Part shown: positions 35,232 to 48,482 of the stretch, piece by piece
How the letters are laid out: each line of letters opens with the position of its first letter
Numbering within the stretch: position 1 is the first letter of the stretch
Assembly (NCBI GenBank): GCA_014706295.1
Contig: JACSVZ010000013.1
Location: 647,231-711,230 of the forward strand
Source: Lycocorax pyrrhopterus obiensis
Taxonomy: Eukaryota > Chordata > Aves > Passeriformes > Paradisaeidae
Reading direction: 5' to 3'
Length of the DNA: 64,000 nucleotides
The notes under the pieces: model-generated
The model's database searches: none
What the model saw: only the letters and a program-made list of their open reading frames with translations
What the model was told of the DNA's origin: nothing
Translations under genes and position numbers: made by a program

Positions 35232-36844
35232 GTAAGTCCCATTGTTTGTTACTCCCTCAATGCGGTGGAGAAGCGGCGGAGAAGGAAAGTCTGGAGCAGC
35301 AAACTGGAGCTGCTGGGTTTGTCCCAGTGGCAGAGGGAGCTGTGCTGTGTGGTGTCACTGTGGTGTCACCTGGGTGTCACCAAGGAGGGCGCAGCAAAGT
35401 GCAAGCTCTCCTTTTTGGGTGATTATCTGAGCAGGTTCTGGTGGCTGCTGTGGATGTTGGCCTGAGCCCTTCCTGGTTTATCTTGTCATGATGGTGCTGT
35501 AGGTGATGTAAGGAGATGAGAAACTCTGTTTAGGTCATTAGATGGGGACTGATCTCCATGGAAGTGTGAACTGTTCTCAGAGGAGGCAGCAGGGTGTTCA
35601 TGCAGTCCCCACTGGAGGCAGGGGGGACCCTGCTGCATGGTGGGTGACACCAGGAGCCACCTGGTACCTGTCCCTCAGCCCGTCTGGTCTGACCAGGTGG
35701 GATTTTCACACCAAGGAGGTGTTCTCAGCTTGGGTCTAAATCTGGTTTAGCACTCAGTATGATGTGAAATACTCTTTTTTCCCTCCAACATGTGAGAAAA
35801 AACAGGCAAGACAATGTGAATAATTTCTCTTGTTCATTCTAACAATTTTCTTTGGTTCACTTCAATTACTCAGTTTGTAATTTGTTTCTGGTTTTGGAGT
35901 TGCTGTGGCAGCTTTATTGATCACAAATATGAGATGTCAGCATTTTTTCTCCCCCAGAGACCTTGTCCCAGTTGCTGTGGGCAGCAAAGCCCCTCATCCC
36001 CCATCACTGTGGGGCCACTACTGTCACCCAGGCATTCAGGGGTGTTCACTGCTGCCCAGACCATTCTTGTTTACGTGGCACCAGGGTTCCTTGGGCACAT
36101 GGGGACAATGCAGTGGCACTTGTGGAGCAGCTGGCTCATGCTCTGGGTGCCAGGGCAGTGCCCTGTGCTGGGTGACGCTGGCTGTGGGGCCCAGGCTCAG
36201 TGTGACCCTCGGTCACAAGGACAGACCTGGCCTGCGGAGCAGCTCAGGAGGCTCCCGCAGGCTCTGGGGCTGCTCTCGCTGCTGCTTTGCCCTCCCTGGT
36301 GTGTCTCCACCTCCCTCAGCTTTGCTGGACTCCTGAAAACTGGCAGTGCTTGGAAAACGGGGCTGTGTGGGAGGGAAACCCACACTGGCTGGTGTCGGGG
36401 GGAACGAGTGCCCTCTCTTTTTGTGCAGTAGGTTCTTCCTTCAAAAAACCTTGTGCAGACCTTGCCCAGGCCTGCCCTGGGTGGTTTGGGGTGACACCTT
36501 CACAGGAGCTGTGCTTCCAGATGGTCTGTGGTGTCACATAAACACAACAGGGAGCTCAGCCTGGCGTTAGCAAAACAAACACTGCCTGTGTTATTTCATA
36601 TCAGGGGTTTTAATAAGGGAGAGAGCAGCTGACAGAGAAAGGGAGAAGCTCAGCCTGCTCAGAGGCTGCTTTGATGTTTGTGATCTTTTCCTCATTTAAA
36701 AACCCCAGTGGATGTGGGAAACTCAGGGACTCTCTCTTGCCTTCCAAGTCAGGGCCTCGACAGGCCCAAGTCCCAGCCTGGATCAGAGCACCAGCACGGC
36801 TAGCCAAAGGCAAAACTGGGCTGAGGGACGTGAGGGGCAGGAAG

Positions 36845-36934
36845 GGGAGCAAAGGGGAACTGTCTGTGGTGAAGGACGTGCAGGCTCAGGAAAGGGAGCA
36901 AAGGGGAACTGTCTGTGGTTAAACACGTGCAGGT
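36845..36934. repeat. 49-bp tandem duplication
   Basis: The segment beginning gggagcaaaggggaactgtc occurs at 36845 and 36894. The second copy is slightly diverged at its 3' end. Confidence 0.9.
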
Positions 36935-37667
36935 TCTGGAGGTCCCGTTCCTCTCTGCCTCAAGCGAGGGGTGCTCAGGCCTGACTGCAGCACTCGGTGT
37001 GAGGCGCTTTGTGTGCAGCTAGAACATGTCCTGGGCTGCTCAGCCAACGGGCTTGGTAATTACTGACAAATAAAGGGTCAAAACTAAAGTCATAAAGCTG
37101 CTCCTTGTCCCAGTGCAGCCACCTGGGCCAGGCTGGGACTGTCCTCAGCCATACCATGGATGTACTGATACCGTGTCAGATTCAGGCGAACTTCTAAGTC
37201 TGCACTCAGAATGTGCAGAGTATTTAATTTTTTTTTAAATACTTCTCGCAACGCCAGAAGGAGGGGTGGGAATCTCATGGAAGCAGTGTAAAGCTGGGCT
37301 GTGGCTGCAGCTGTAACAGAGTGTGCACATGGCTGGTTTGTCACAGTCAGCTCATTGCTCACACAGCCCCACGGGGCTGGGGACGTGTCCCCAACAGCTA
37401 AGCATGGAGCAGGAGCTCTGTTAACATCTGCCTACAGTCACTATTTGTAAGCAATTTATAGCAAGTTTATTTTTAAGTTAAAATCTGGAAAGTTCATAAT
37501 GAAAGAAATAAAAAAGAGAGGAAGCCCTCAGCTCCCCTGGCTGGGCAGTTTCCTTTGTCAAATGTTCTTCAATCCTGTTTCTTCTTTAAAGATATCTATT
37601 TGTTTCCATAGTAAACTGGTAAGAGCAAGGCTTTCTCCCCAGAAATGTCATCCTTTTATTTGGTGCC

Positions 37668-37768
37668 TGTGGACATGGGTCAGCAGGGCTTTGGCAGTGC
37701 TGGGGGAAGGTTGGACTCCATGGGCTTGGAGGGCTTTTTCAAGCTAAACAATTCTGTGATTTCTTTTC
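37668..37768 (+). mobile_element. CR1 LINE 3' end, type C
   Basis: ggctttggcagtgctggggg, ggttggactccatgggcttgg and aaacaattctgtgattt form a standard CR1 terminus. Confidence 0.85.
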
Positions 37769-37788
37769 CTCTGCTGCTGCTCTCACCC

Positions 37789-37848
37789 ACGCTGGTGTCA
37801 TTCCATGATTCCACTCCTGGTGTCATTCCATGATTCCTCTCCTGGTGC
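37789..37848. repeat. Short tandem duplication (tcattccatgattcc)
   Basis: Two copies of a roughly 25-bp unit (ctggtgtcattccatgattcc) follow the CR1 fragment ending at 37768. The attccatgattcc core resembles the CR1 tail motif, so this may be a duplicated CR1 3' tail. Confidence 0.7.
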
Positions 37849-38079
37849 AGGGAAGTTCTGCCCATTTGCCAGGTCCCCCCACCGTGCCTTTAATGCCACT
37901 TACTCGTAAGTGACCAAGTTCCTCAGTGAGTGCCACTCAGGCTGTGACCCACCTGTCCTCCTTCGGTCTCACAGGGACCCTGTCATTCCAAAAAATGTCC
38001 ATTGCCTTTCCCACCTGAAGCATTTCTGTAGAAAACTCTCCTGGCAGTAACGTGTGTGGCTTGTGTTCCAAAGCAAGGC

Positions 38080-38125
38080 CAGGCTGGCTGGGGCCTGGAG
38101 CAGCCTGGGACAGGGGTTAAGGCTG
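38080..38125 (+). mobile_element. Short CR1-like remnant (tentative)
   Basis: aggccaggctggctggggcctggagcagcctgggacagg follows the type A order over about 45 bp, with a gap. Confidence 0.45.
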
Positions 38126-38439
38126 CTCTGACAGCCTCTGACAGTGTCCCACGTTATTAAAGGGACGTTCCCTGCTGCAGCCCTGGGAGCTGGAATAAAT
38201 TGGGGCTCTATTGCTCCCAGATAATAGGAGGCATCAGCAAGCCCTGAGCGGTTCCAGAGGGTACAGGCAGAATTTGGGACGTGGATATTCACGGCATGGA
38301 GCGGCTGCTCAGCCACCCAGGCAGAGACATGAGAATTACCAGGTTTAAATTACTTTGTGAAATTCAAGTTTCTTGGCTGGGCATCTTCCAGCCCTCCGTA
38401 GACAAGGAGCTTCTGGCACACGTGTTGTGGCTCTAATGA

Positions 38440-39080
38440 CTTACAGGGGGTTTCATTCTACTGCTGGATACACCATAATCTACATTTTCTACTTAATTTA
38501 TGTCTGTCCCCCCTAATTTCCCTTTGAAAAATGGTGGCCTGAGAATCTGCCTGAATTCCAGAAGGATGGGGGGGGTAAGAAAAGGAAAAAAGCCATTGAA
38601 GCTGCTGGTTGGTGCTGAAGGAATACTCCACCAAATCAAGTTAAAATAGATAAGACGTAATCCAATTTCATTTCACAAGTAAATCCTATTAGCATTTTCC
38701 ATTACATTTTGTAAAGCAAATACTGATTTATAGATTATAATATTGAACCCCGCTTTGAATGAACCAGTGTCTGGATTTAATGTGTCATCTGAAAGCTGGT
38801 CTGAAACTCTCCATGTGCTACTGCCACTGCACTCCTCCTCTCCTGCTCTGTTACTGTCATGCTTAAAAAATATTAAAGGCAGCTGCTAAATCCTAGAATT
38901 TCCAGTAGAGCTGAGGCCACAGTGAGAGGATGAGGAATGGGATGTGTGCATCAGGAAACTGGCCTTTATTTGCATTTATTCCAAACTGTCAGCTGTCTAA
39001 GTAAATAGAAAATGTGGATTTAAAGTGGAGTGGTATTGTGGAATTCCCTATTTTTAGGGTAATACATGTTAAGGGTCAGT
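38440..39080. promoter_or_regulatory. AT-rich repeat-free island (intron 4)
   Basis: Unique AT-rich sequence between GC-rich segments, with no reading frame or repeat. It is listed only as a candidate for cross-species conservation testing. Confidence 0.2.
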
Positions 39081-39639
39081 TTTCCTGTAATTGTACCTTG
39101 GACAGCTCTGGTAGAGCTGGAGCTCTCAGACTTGACTGAATCAAGATCCGGTGGCTTTGGGGAGGAAAAAGACATTCACCTGGAGTTAAAATAATTTAAT
39201 AATTTAATTTCGGGCTGCACACTGCAGGCTGGGTTGTGGGTACTCACTGGGGAGGTGGCAGGGAGAGTTCCCGTGCCGAGGGGCCCAGCTGGCAGCGGGT
39301 AGTGCCGCTGTGCTCTGCACTGTGGGCTCTGCTGCGCTGGGGTGCTCCTGGCAGCACAGGAGGGAGCACAGGCCCTCGTTCCAGGGCCAGAACTCCCAGG
39401 CAGGTTTTTGGCATGGGTTCCTTTGCAGGAAATGATGTCTTGTGCAGCTCGGGCTCTGCCTGCAGCGGTTCTGCCTCCCTGTGCCGCAGAACACAGAGCT
39501 CACCTGCCAGGTTCTGTGGGCAGGAAATACAAAGAAAACTCAAAATAGTCCAGACACGGAGCCACGTCTGCCTGCAGCACCATCTCTGCGTGCTCTGCTC
39601 CATCAGGCCTTGCAAGCCTTGAGGGAAGGCAGTGGGAGT

Positions 39640-39884
39640 GGATCTGTTCTCTGCAGAGGCTCAGGAGGGACAACAGGAGGAGTTTATTCACAGAAAGGGT
39701 TTTCAAGCGTTGGCAGGGGCTGCCCAGGGAGGTTTGGAGTGCCCATCCCTGGAGGTGTCCAAGGAAGCCCTGGATGTGGCACTCAGGGCTCTGGGCTGGG
39801 GACAAGGTGGGGATTGGGCACAGCTGGGACTCAGTGATCCTGGAGGGCTTTTCCAACCTCAGTAATCCTGTAATTCCATGTGCC
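39640..39884 (+). mobile_element. CR1 LINE fragment, type C
   Basis: It contains ggctgcccagggaggtttggag, ccatccctggaggtgtccaagg and the 3' end gagggcttttccaacctcag..cctgtaattcc. It is closely similar to 43996-44226. Confidence 0.9.
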
Positions 39885-40012
39885 TGGCTCTGGGGCACTT
39901 CCTGTGACAGAGGGACACTCGAGGGGTGCGGGGTTCCCCCAGCAACCGCGGTCACCCTCTGCAGAGTGTCTGTCTCAGCTGCTCGCTGGATCCATCCAGA
40001 GGGTGAATCGAG

Positions 40013-40052
40013 TGTTGAACTCATTCCTGGGTGTTTGAACTCATTCCTGGGT
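40013..40052. repeat. 20-bp tandem duplication
   Basis: The string tgaactcattcctgggt occurs twice in direct succession in otherwise unique intron 4 sequence. Confidence 0.85.
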
Positions 40053-40684
40053 AGTTTTGTCCAGTCTTCAGGCCACTTTTCCATTTCTCTGGATGATTTC
40101 AGGGTTCTCATCTCCAGTTATGGTGTTAATGAACCCTCCCCCAGCAGCAGGCCCAGGACTGGTGTCCAAGTGAGCAGATGGGAGCAGACCAGGAGCAGAG
40201 TCTTGCAGGCACCGTGGGCTCACCTGAAGGCAGATTTTAGCCCGGCTCAGCTGCTTTGTGCGTGGGAGCCGTGGTCAAACACAGCTGCTGTCATTCCCTG
40301 CTGACCTGCCACGATCCATTCCTGACCAGCCTGCTGGCAAACGTTCATCTCCTCATTATCTTCCAGGTGCTCTCACACTTCTGATTGCTTGAACAGCATT
40401 TCCATGGGCATTGGAGAGAAATGGGCTGGGTGTCATTCCCTGGCTCCTCCTGTGCTCTCCTTGCCTGAAAAAGGAGACCAGGCACCCAGGCTGTGGTTGG
40501 TGCTCAGGGCTTACGCTGCAGCCTAATTCAGCCCTTTAATGAGTTTTTGAAGCTCATTGGGCTGATTTGGTTTGTATCAGTTTGGTTTATCCAAGCACTC
40601 CCTGCATTATTTTTTCCTTGTCTTAACCTGAAATACAAAACAAAGGATTGGGGTCACTGAATTGGTGAAATCTTGTGTTTGGAA

Positions 40685-40835
40685 TGATTCTGTCCCAAGC
40701 CTGACAGGGTTCAAGAGTTTGGACAATGCTCTTGGGCACAGGGAGTGGCTCATGGGGGTGTCCTGTGCAGGGCTGAGGGTTGGATTCCATGATCCTCATG
40801 GATCCCTTGCAGCTCAGCACATTCTGTGATTTAAT
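40685..40835 (+). mobile_element. CR1 LINE fragment, type B, 3' end
   Basis: gggggtgtcctgtgcagggc, ggttggattccatgatcctc and the tail cacattctgtgattt. The 5' part is degraded. Confidence 0.8.
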
Positions 40836-41242
40836 CCTTTGCTTTTCATGCGTTTTGTGTTCTTCAGCAAATCATCTAAATTTGGGGCTTGGGGGCTTTA
40901 TTCCCAACTTCATCCAGTTTTCCTGTGCCTCTGGGCCCTGGGCCAGTGTGCTCAGAGCAGGTTCCACATTCCCTGGGTTATGGCCCTGCTCAGGTCCGGA
41001 GCAGAGGGACCCTGGATGGACATCCCAGTCCTTCCCTGGGTTTTCAGCCAGCCCAGTGCCATTCCTGTGGGGTTTGGGGAGTCTGTTCCAAAGGCTGTGT
41101 GGGATCCTTTCCCGCTGGGATGCTTTGATAAGGAATTTCAGGCAGTGGGGTTTTTTTGATGCAGGAATGTGTGAGTTCCTTGTAAGGAATTTTAAGTGGG
41201 GTGTTTGTTTTCGCTTGGCCAGGCCGGTTGTGCAGAACAGCT

Positions 41243-41296
41243 CCCCTCATTAGCATTTCTCCCCTCATTAGCATTTCTCCCCTCATTAGCATTTCT
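41243..41296. repeat. Three perfect 18-bp tandem units
   Basis: The unit cccctcattagcatttct is repeated three times without a mismatch. Each copy holds CATTAGCATT, which contains an ATTA homeodomain-type core. Confidence 0.95.
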
Positions 41297-43995
41297 TCGA
41301 AGGCTCCTCGCTGTTGCTATGGTGCTTTGCATAATATTATGGATAATACTCCGATTTTACTTTGAAATCAGACATCCTGTACAAGCCACGCCGGCCTAAT
41401 TATATCTGTAACCTTAAATCTCCTGGGGAAAAACACTGCAGGACTTCAGGGCTTGGTGGGGCTGCCAATACCCAGACATGTCGCTGTGGCCCTGTTTTCC
41501 CAGGAAGTGTCCTGTGTGAACCATCCCTGACCTAGGATCAGCATTTCCTTGGCAAGGTTTTGAGTTTGGATGCAAGAAGGAAAATTGCCTCCGTTAAATT
41601 ATTAAATATGAAGACAAAGCCCACATATTTTCTGGAGGTCTCAGTCCTCCTCTGCTTTGGCACCAAGTATAAAATTGCTCAGAGCAATTTAATTTTAATT
41701 TCCACTTTCCTCTAATAAAAGAGAGGGGAGGAGGGGGCTTCTCTTGAAGCAGAAATCAATAACTCTGATTCTTTCAGTTTTTAATAGCTACTGATTTGCA
41801 GCTCCGTCTTTATATCCCTGACTGAGTTCAGGATTTGGGGTTAAGGTCAGCATTGGCTTTAGGAGACGAGTTTCACTGTCAGGGGTTTCACTGCTTCGGA
41901 AAAACACATTTTCCTCAGTTCTCAGGTTGGCATTCCAAAAGGGGATTTTGGCACTGAGTGGCACTGGGGCCTCCTGGAAATCCGACTCCTGGCTCATGTT
42001 TGGTTCTTCTCATGGAGCAGTGGGGTTCAGTGCCCTGTGGGGTTTGCAGGACGTGCCCTGCTCTGTGTGCTGCCCTCGGTCTGGGATGTGTGGGTGATGT
42101 TGGTGACGCTGGGGCAGCGTCCCCAGGCTCCAGCCGTGCCCCTGGCCCGTGCCAGCTGTGCCCAGGGCACAGCTCCAGCCTGCCCTGTGTGCCACGAAAG
42201 TTCAGGTTTTCTGTGGGAAGGCAGCTGCGAGGATTGGTCCCCTTTTGGTTTGGGATTCCTTTCCCGAGGTCCAGCAGCTGCAGACGTGGGGAATGGAGTG
42301 TCCTCCCTTCGCTTCTTTGCATCCAAAAACGTTTGCAAGAGGCCACAGCTGGAGCTGTGCTGATGTTCTGAGTGGGGACAACAGTCCTGCTCCCTGACAC
42401 ACTGCTGGCGACTGGGCATGGGCTTCTGCAAGGATGCACTGGACCTTTGCAATGTGGTCAGGCCAGGAGCTCGTGGAGGTGCTTTTATCATCCCAGCCAG
42501 CCCAGCTCCTGGCTTGTTCCTCCTGCTGCTGTTCGATATTAACCTGATTCTGCAGATGGGATTCTCTGTGGTACAGCTGCTCCAGCCTGGCCGTGAGAAC
42601 TCTCAAATTTGAGATACTGCTTCAATTAAAGAGTCTGGGGAAGGCTGTCAGAGCGGTGATGGAGAGGACAGATTTCCTGCAGCACATCACACGCAGCTGA
42701 GAGGAGAGAAAAAAGAGGAATTGGTCTCTGTATCAGTGGGTTCAGTGTGTGAGGACACAAAGCCGCCCGCTGGGCTGAAGGAGGTGAGGGGACAGCACGG
42801 CCCTTGTGGAAATTTGAATCATGGCTTAAATCAGGGACAGCAGAGCTGGGTTTGGGTGGAGCCACCAGGAAAGGGCTGCCAGCAAAATATTTCAGGTGAA
42901 ACCAGTGCAAATAAAAGGTTTAGGTTGGGGTTTTTTTACATAAGATAAAGGCCTTTGGAGAATTTCTGCTGTCCTATAAATTAGAGGTTTTGATCGTGCA
43001 CAATGTCATCAGTCGGGATTTTTTTGCTTTTCGGGTTTAATCTTGTTGGTTTTAGTCACCAGTAGGACTCAATTCTTTAGCTAATTTGCGAGCTGGTCTC
43101 ATCACTGAGAACTTATCTGAGTTATGTGATGTCCTCTCTCATAGCAACACTTAACGACAAACAGCTTATACCAATTCAATCAAAACTGGTGTGACAATTA
43201 AAGCCACCTCAGCTGGTTGGGTGGGGAAAGAATGATGCTGCTTTCAAGAAAATATTTCCCTTCTCTGGTGGGGAAAGAATCCTCTTGTGAAGTAATGGTT
43301 GTCATTTTATGTCCTTCATGTGTTTTTATTAACATTTCAGAAGTCAGATTAAAACAATATAGTTCACGTTTGTGACTCGAGTGCAGTTTGGCTCCTAAAT
43401 TAATATCGATTTCTTTCGGGGGGGTGATGATTTGTGCAGAGGTTCTGCAAACTCTGTGCGGTTCCTGCAGATCCCTGACAAACACCGCTCGTGTGGGAGC
43501 GTGACAGAACTGATGATGATGTTCCTGCTCGGAGATGGTGGCATTTGTGCTAACACAGCACATAATCAGGGCTTTGGCAACGCCACACGAGCGCTGCTGC
43601 TGAAGGAGCTGCGGCATTAGCGCTCAAGATCTCTCTCCAGCAGATAAGGAGGATGTTTTTCATCTTCCCAAAGAAATTCTCTGCTTCGCTCTGCCAAGAG
43701 GCGTAGATTGGCAGGGAGCGGTGCCAGGGGGGCGGTGCAGGTGTGCCGGGGCAGCGAGTGCTGCTCTCCAGCAGGGTCCCAGGCTGCCCGGCAGGGTCCC
43801 AGGCTGCCCAGGGCACGGGGGCTGCAGGACCAGGCTTCAGCCTGGCTGCTTCCGTGGGCAAGGAGCCGGTGCTGCAGCATAACACCAGCACTGCTGCTGC
43901 AAAGGCAGGTCAGGAGCTCAGGCCACAGGAACCCCCTCAGGTTCTCTCCTCGCTGTGTTAGAGCGTCTCCAGCTCTGAGCTGTGAACCACATTGC

Positions 43996-44226
43996 AGAGC
44001 CAGGCTGGGCAGGGGAGGTTTAGGTTGAATATTAGGGAACGTTTCTCCATGGAAAGGGTGGTCAGGCCTTGGCAGGGGCTGCCCAGGGCGGTTTGGAGTC
44101 CCCACCCCTGGAGGTGTCCAAGGAAGGGCTGGAGGTGGCACTCAGTGCTCTGGGCTGGGGACGAGGTGGGCATCGGGCACAGTTTGGGCTCGGTGATCCT
44201 GGAGGGCTTTTCCAGCCTGATTCTGA
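43996..44226 (+). mobile_element. CR1 LINE fragment, type C
   Basis: It runs from caggctgggcaggggaggtttagg through gaaagggtggtcaggcc to ggagggcttttccagcctgattctgat. Confidence 0.9.
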
Positions 44227-46446
44227 TAATGGAGCAGCCATGACACGCCCCTAAAATTGGTGGGAAATTCTGTAATCAATATATTGTTGTTCGTTTTTAC
44301 AAAGACACCATGTGAAGCTCTTAGGCCATTGTTGGCTAAAGTGTGGGAGCAGCCCATGAATCTGTGGGCAGAAAAATTCATGAAAGGGTTTTTAATAGTT
44401 TTTATTTACTGTTCTACTCTTGCTGTCATTTAAAGTCAAAGGAAGGTTCCAGTACAGTTCTGGACATCTCTGTACATCCACGTCTGCTGAAGCCTTTCTT
44501 GCATCTCCTGGCCTCAGGGGCAGCAGGAATGTGCTCCTCTCCATGGATTTGGCGCTCTAGAGGGTCAGTAGCTCCCCTCATCTTCAGAGGTGCTAAAATC
44601 TCACAGCTAGGAGTGGATGTTAAACCCCCAGCCTGACGGCTGCAGAGCCAGGGAGTGGCTGAGGAGAGGCTCTCCTGGGGAGCCAGTCCTGCTTGGAGCG
44701 GGGGCCTTTTCCCACCTCCAGCTCTCCACCCTCCAGGTGATCCCACTTTAAACACCAGCGAAAATACAGTTCAGGAAAATTGAAGCTTTAATAGAAGATG
44801 AGTCATCTCTAAAGAGCTGCTGCGTTTGAAGCAGCAATTTGGAGCAGAGCTGTGTGAGACTCCGGGCTAGAGCCAAAATTAATGGAGAGCTCTTGAGCTT
44901 CCAGGAGTGTTCCCTCACCCAGATCACTCTTCAGCAAAACCAATTACTTAAAATACTTCCTGATAGTCAACACACTGTAAAGCAATCTTTCTCCCTGTAA
45001 TTGCATTATTCCTGGTTGCTGTGGGGCCAAGGCTGAGGCCTCCCTGTCCCTTGCAGAGCCTTTGAGGTGATGGTCAGAGGGGTTTGAGTGCAGCTGCTGA
45101 CACCAGCTGGGGTCACAAAAAGCCAGGCCTGAGCAGTGTGTCAGCCTTGTGCAACTCTCCATCCCTTGGGGTTTTTTTCAAAGTTTTTATCCCAGTCATT
45201 GCAGTTTGAAATGGTTCTGCACTAGGAGTGTGCTGTAATGATATTATTACAACCTGATTTTTCCTGGTGACAGGGCTGAGGTTCAAATACCTCCTGTGGT
45301 AGAAGGGTGTGGTGGAGGCAGCAGATGGGAGCTACAGGAGCCTTGAGAAGTCCCCATTTTGCATTTATAGTTTAAAACAAAGCAGTGCTGTGGATGCAAA
45401 AGACAGGAAAAACTGCCAGCATCACTCCTCAGGCATTATAATCCTTAAAGCTGCTGCTCTTCCTCTCTTCTGCTCTTCTCAAATAAGACCAAACTGTTGT
45501 GAGGCTGAAGTGACCTTTCCTGCACCTTGGAGCTGTAGAGCAAACATAAGGCTCTGTGATGGAAGTTGGTGCCTCCAGGCATGGACCACATTGTTTTGGT
45601 TCCTGTTGCACAAAGATCTTGATAGTTGGTGCTGGACTGGGAGAATTCAGTTCTCTTAGAAAAAATCCCTTCAAAATGGACCATTTCCAGTGTATTCGGA
45701 ACAAAATTCTGTGAAATATCAGATGCATCAAAATCCAGGTGTTCTGCTGCTTCTGCACCTGGTGGGATTGATGGCCAAAAGAAAGAGAACAAATCAGGAA
45801 TTATTTCTCAAGGCAGCAATTTCCTGAAGTGGGGAGCTCCCGGTGTTCCAGGTCTCCCACATAAAGCCAGGTCTGCACCCAGGCGTTGGCTTGAGGTCTC
45901 GTGTCCCTTCCTGAGGAATGTGTGACATCCTTTGGAAGTGAGGGGCTGTCACAAGAACATGAACCCATCCCTGGCACAGACTGTGGAGCCCGGGATGTTT
46001 CTGGTGTCCGTCAGTGGCTCTCCCCTTTGGGCTCAGGGGAGGCCTACAAAAACCCTGTCAGAGGCACTCTGAGGTGGAATTTTACAGTTTTATTTTAAAT
46101 TACAGTTTTATTTTTTATTACGCAGACTCTTCCCAGGAGTGAAAGCAGCCGGGATTTCCGGGGCTTTATTGCTTTTGGCAGAACCCCCTGAGGCCGTGGC
46201 TCTGGGTGTGCCCTTGTCGATGGTCCCTATCAGCTCACATCTGCCACGGCTCACTGGGGAGGGGAGCCAAACCCTCCCTTTATGTAAACTTCACTTCTTT
46301 TTAATACAGAGCAAGAGCTTCGAGACCTTTCATGGCTCCTTCTCATTCTTCATGAGCTACATATGTACATCAGCTCCAACACTCTGTCAGGGAACAGGGG
46401 TTTTCAATCAAAAAGACTGTCAGGAAAGCTGATTCACTAACAAGAA

Positions 46447-46467
46447 AGCTGTCAAGCTGTGACAGCT
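46447..46467. promoter_or_regulatory. Inverted repeat of TGACAGCT (MEIS/TGIF-like), intron 4
   Basis: AGCTGTCA and TGACAGCT are separated by five bases, giving an 8-bp-arm hairpin or a paired site. TGACAG is the core recognised by TALE homeodomain proteins such as MEIS and TGIF. Binding is not shown. Confidence 0.25.
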
Positions 46468-48227
46468 GCTGTCTTTGCAACCCCAAACAATCTGTTCAGT
46501 GCTAACTCTGACTTATGCTTCCATTTATTATACAGCAGTAATGAGTTCTGGCCTCGGAAGCAGCGTTTGGGGGACTCACCTGGCTGCTTTGGTGGGGATG
46601 TGCAGCGTGTCAAATCACATCCGAGCTGGACGTGAGCAGTTCGCTGCAGAAAAGTCCTGCTTCTGCCTTTTGAGTTCTTTTTTTAAAATTCCAGTGTCAG
46701 TCCTTACCTCATTTTTGTAGTTAAGTGTGAATCTGGAGATTTCATTACTGTTGGGAGCTAACAAGAGTATGATTTCTGATTTTTCCCCATTGTGTTGAAT
46801 AATGGATTTCAGTTTAAAGACAACGTGTTTATCTGCAGAAACGAGTGAAGGAATTGGTTCTGGTGCTTAATTATCCCAGGATCTCAGAGACCACAAAAAT
46901 CCTGGGAAGGAGCTGAGGGCTCAGGCTGATGCTGCTGTCCAGGTGTCAGCATTCACACTGTCAACCTTTGCTTTTAAAACGAAGAAAGAGGAAGAGCACT
47001 TTGACATCTCCTCAAACAACATCTTCCAGCAGTACCTTACCGTCCCTAAATCTGCCTTGCTGATTATTGCAAGCCTGGCCCGTAAGAGCGATGGGGTACA
47101 GCTGATTCCTCTTCCCTTCTGTCATGCATATTCAGTGCTGCAGTGTATCCCAGAAAATCACCTTCTGCAGCTCTGCTAAGCCAAATTCCTTCTGTTTCCC
47201 TGAACTTTGGGTGCTCCAGCTCAGCACAGGAGTGCCTGGCCCTAAAGCAGGTGGTTTGCTGTAGGTAACGGGTCTGTGGGTCACCTCTGGGGGGTCCTGG
47301 CGAATTGTGGTCTCAAGTCATCAGGTGAGGGCAATAAATTCATCAGAGACCTGCAGGATGGAGCCGGGTCTCAGGTGCTTGATGGTGACTCTGCTGGGTT
47401 TGGGGGGTCACACTGCAGGTGGGGGCACAGACAGGCCCCACCACGGCTGCTTGGGGGCTGGGCACTGTGCAGGGTGACCCCAGCAGGGTCACTCTTCCCT
47501 GATCCCGAGGAGGTGCCCCTGGTGTGGTTTCTCCTTGCCCTTGGTGTCTCCTGCCTGCCTTCCCTGCTCCTGTGGCAGTGACTGGAGCAGGGCTCTGCCT
47601 GCGTTCCCGACCTACTCTGAGGGATTTGACTTTTTAGTTCCAAACTTTCTTTCCTTGGAAAACTACCAGCTTGCTTTAATTCATTTTCTTCTCAACTGTG
47701 CTGCCAAAAGATCTACTTAGTAATTCCTGGAATTCGTTGGAGTCCATTGCTTTTATCTTCCTTGGAGGGGGAGAAGCAGCAAAGGCAAAGCGCTCGTGTC
47801 TGTCACAGCCAGGCTCCGGGCCAGCTCTCCCTTCTGGACTGGCACAGCTGTGTGGCAGCGTCCCCATCCCTCCTCCCTGCTCCTCAGTGCCACTCTGGGA
47901 TGCTGAGACTCGTTTTTCCCCTTCAGCCCCCACAGACACGCTGGAGCTCCCAGCAGGCCTGGTGTGCAAGGCACCACTGGGTTTGTGTTTGCCCAATGTG
48001 CTTTCAGTCACTCTCATGGTGAGGGTGGTGCCACTGGCCAAGGAACTCGTGGATCTGAGATGCTCCTGTCCCACTTGTCCCCCTCAGGCTCCTCTTGTTC
48101 TGACAGTGGGAAGTGCCCGGAGCAGAGGGGTTTGTTCACTGGAGCATTCCCAGGGGTGGCAGGGATTGTTCTGTCAAACGGGATGTGGACACGTGCAAGG
48201 GGAGGGAGAGTCCTGGCAGCCAGGGCT

Positions 48228-48482
48228 GAATCACAGAGTCAGGGAATATCCTGGTTGGAAGGGACCCACAGGGATCATTGATCCAGCCCCTGGCCCTGCC
48301 CAGACACCCCAACACCCCCACCCTGGGCATCCCTGGCAGCGCTGTCCAAACACTCCTGGAGCTCTGGCAGCCTCGGGGCCGTGCCCATTCCCTGGGGAGC
48401 CTGGGCAGTGCCCAGCACCCTCTGGGGGAAAACCTTTCCCAATATCCAACTAAACCCCTCCTGGCACAGCTGAGAGTGGGGA
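48228..48482 (-). mobile_element. CR1 LINE fragment, type B, antisense
   Basis: It begins with the reversed tail aatcacagagtcagggaatatcc and runs through the same landmarks as 2879-3099 to tttcccaatatccaactaaacc. It keeps the complete 3' end. Confidence 0.9.

Noticed and set aside
35940..36560. GC-rich unique stretch with several open + frames as a hidden exon cluster
   Set aside because: No Ig-like or other recognisable motif, no consistent acceptor/donor pair in frame with NEGR1, and all three frames are partly open, as is usual for GC-rich sequence.
45429..45792. Two overlapping minus-strand frames of 109-115 codons as a possible pseudogene
   Set aside because: The peptide looks less repetitive than others, but I cannot match it to any family, and both frames are open in the same place. 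Evidence is insufficient.
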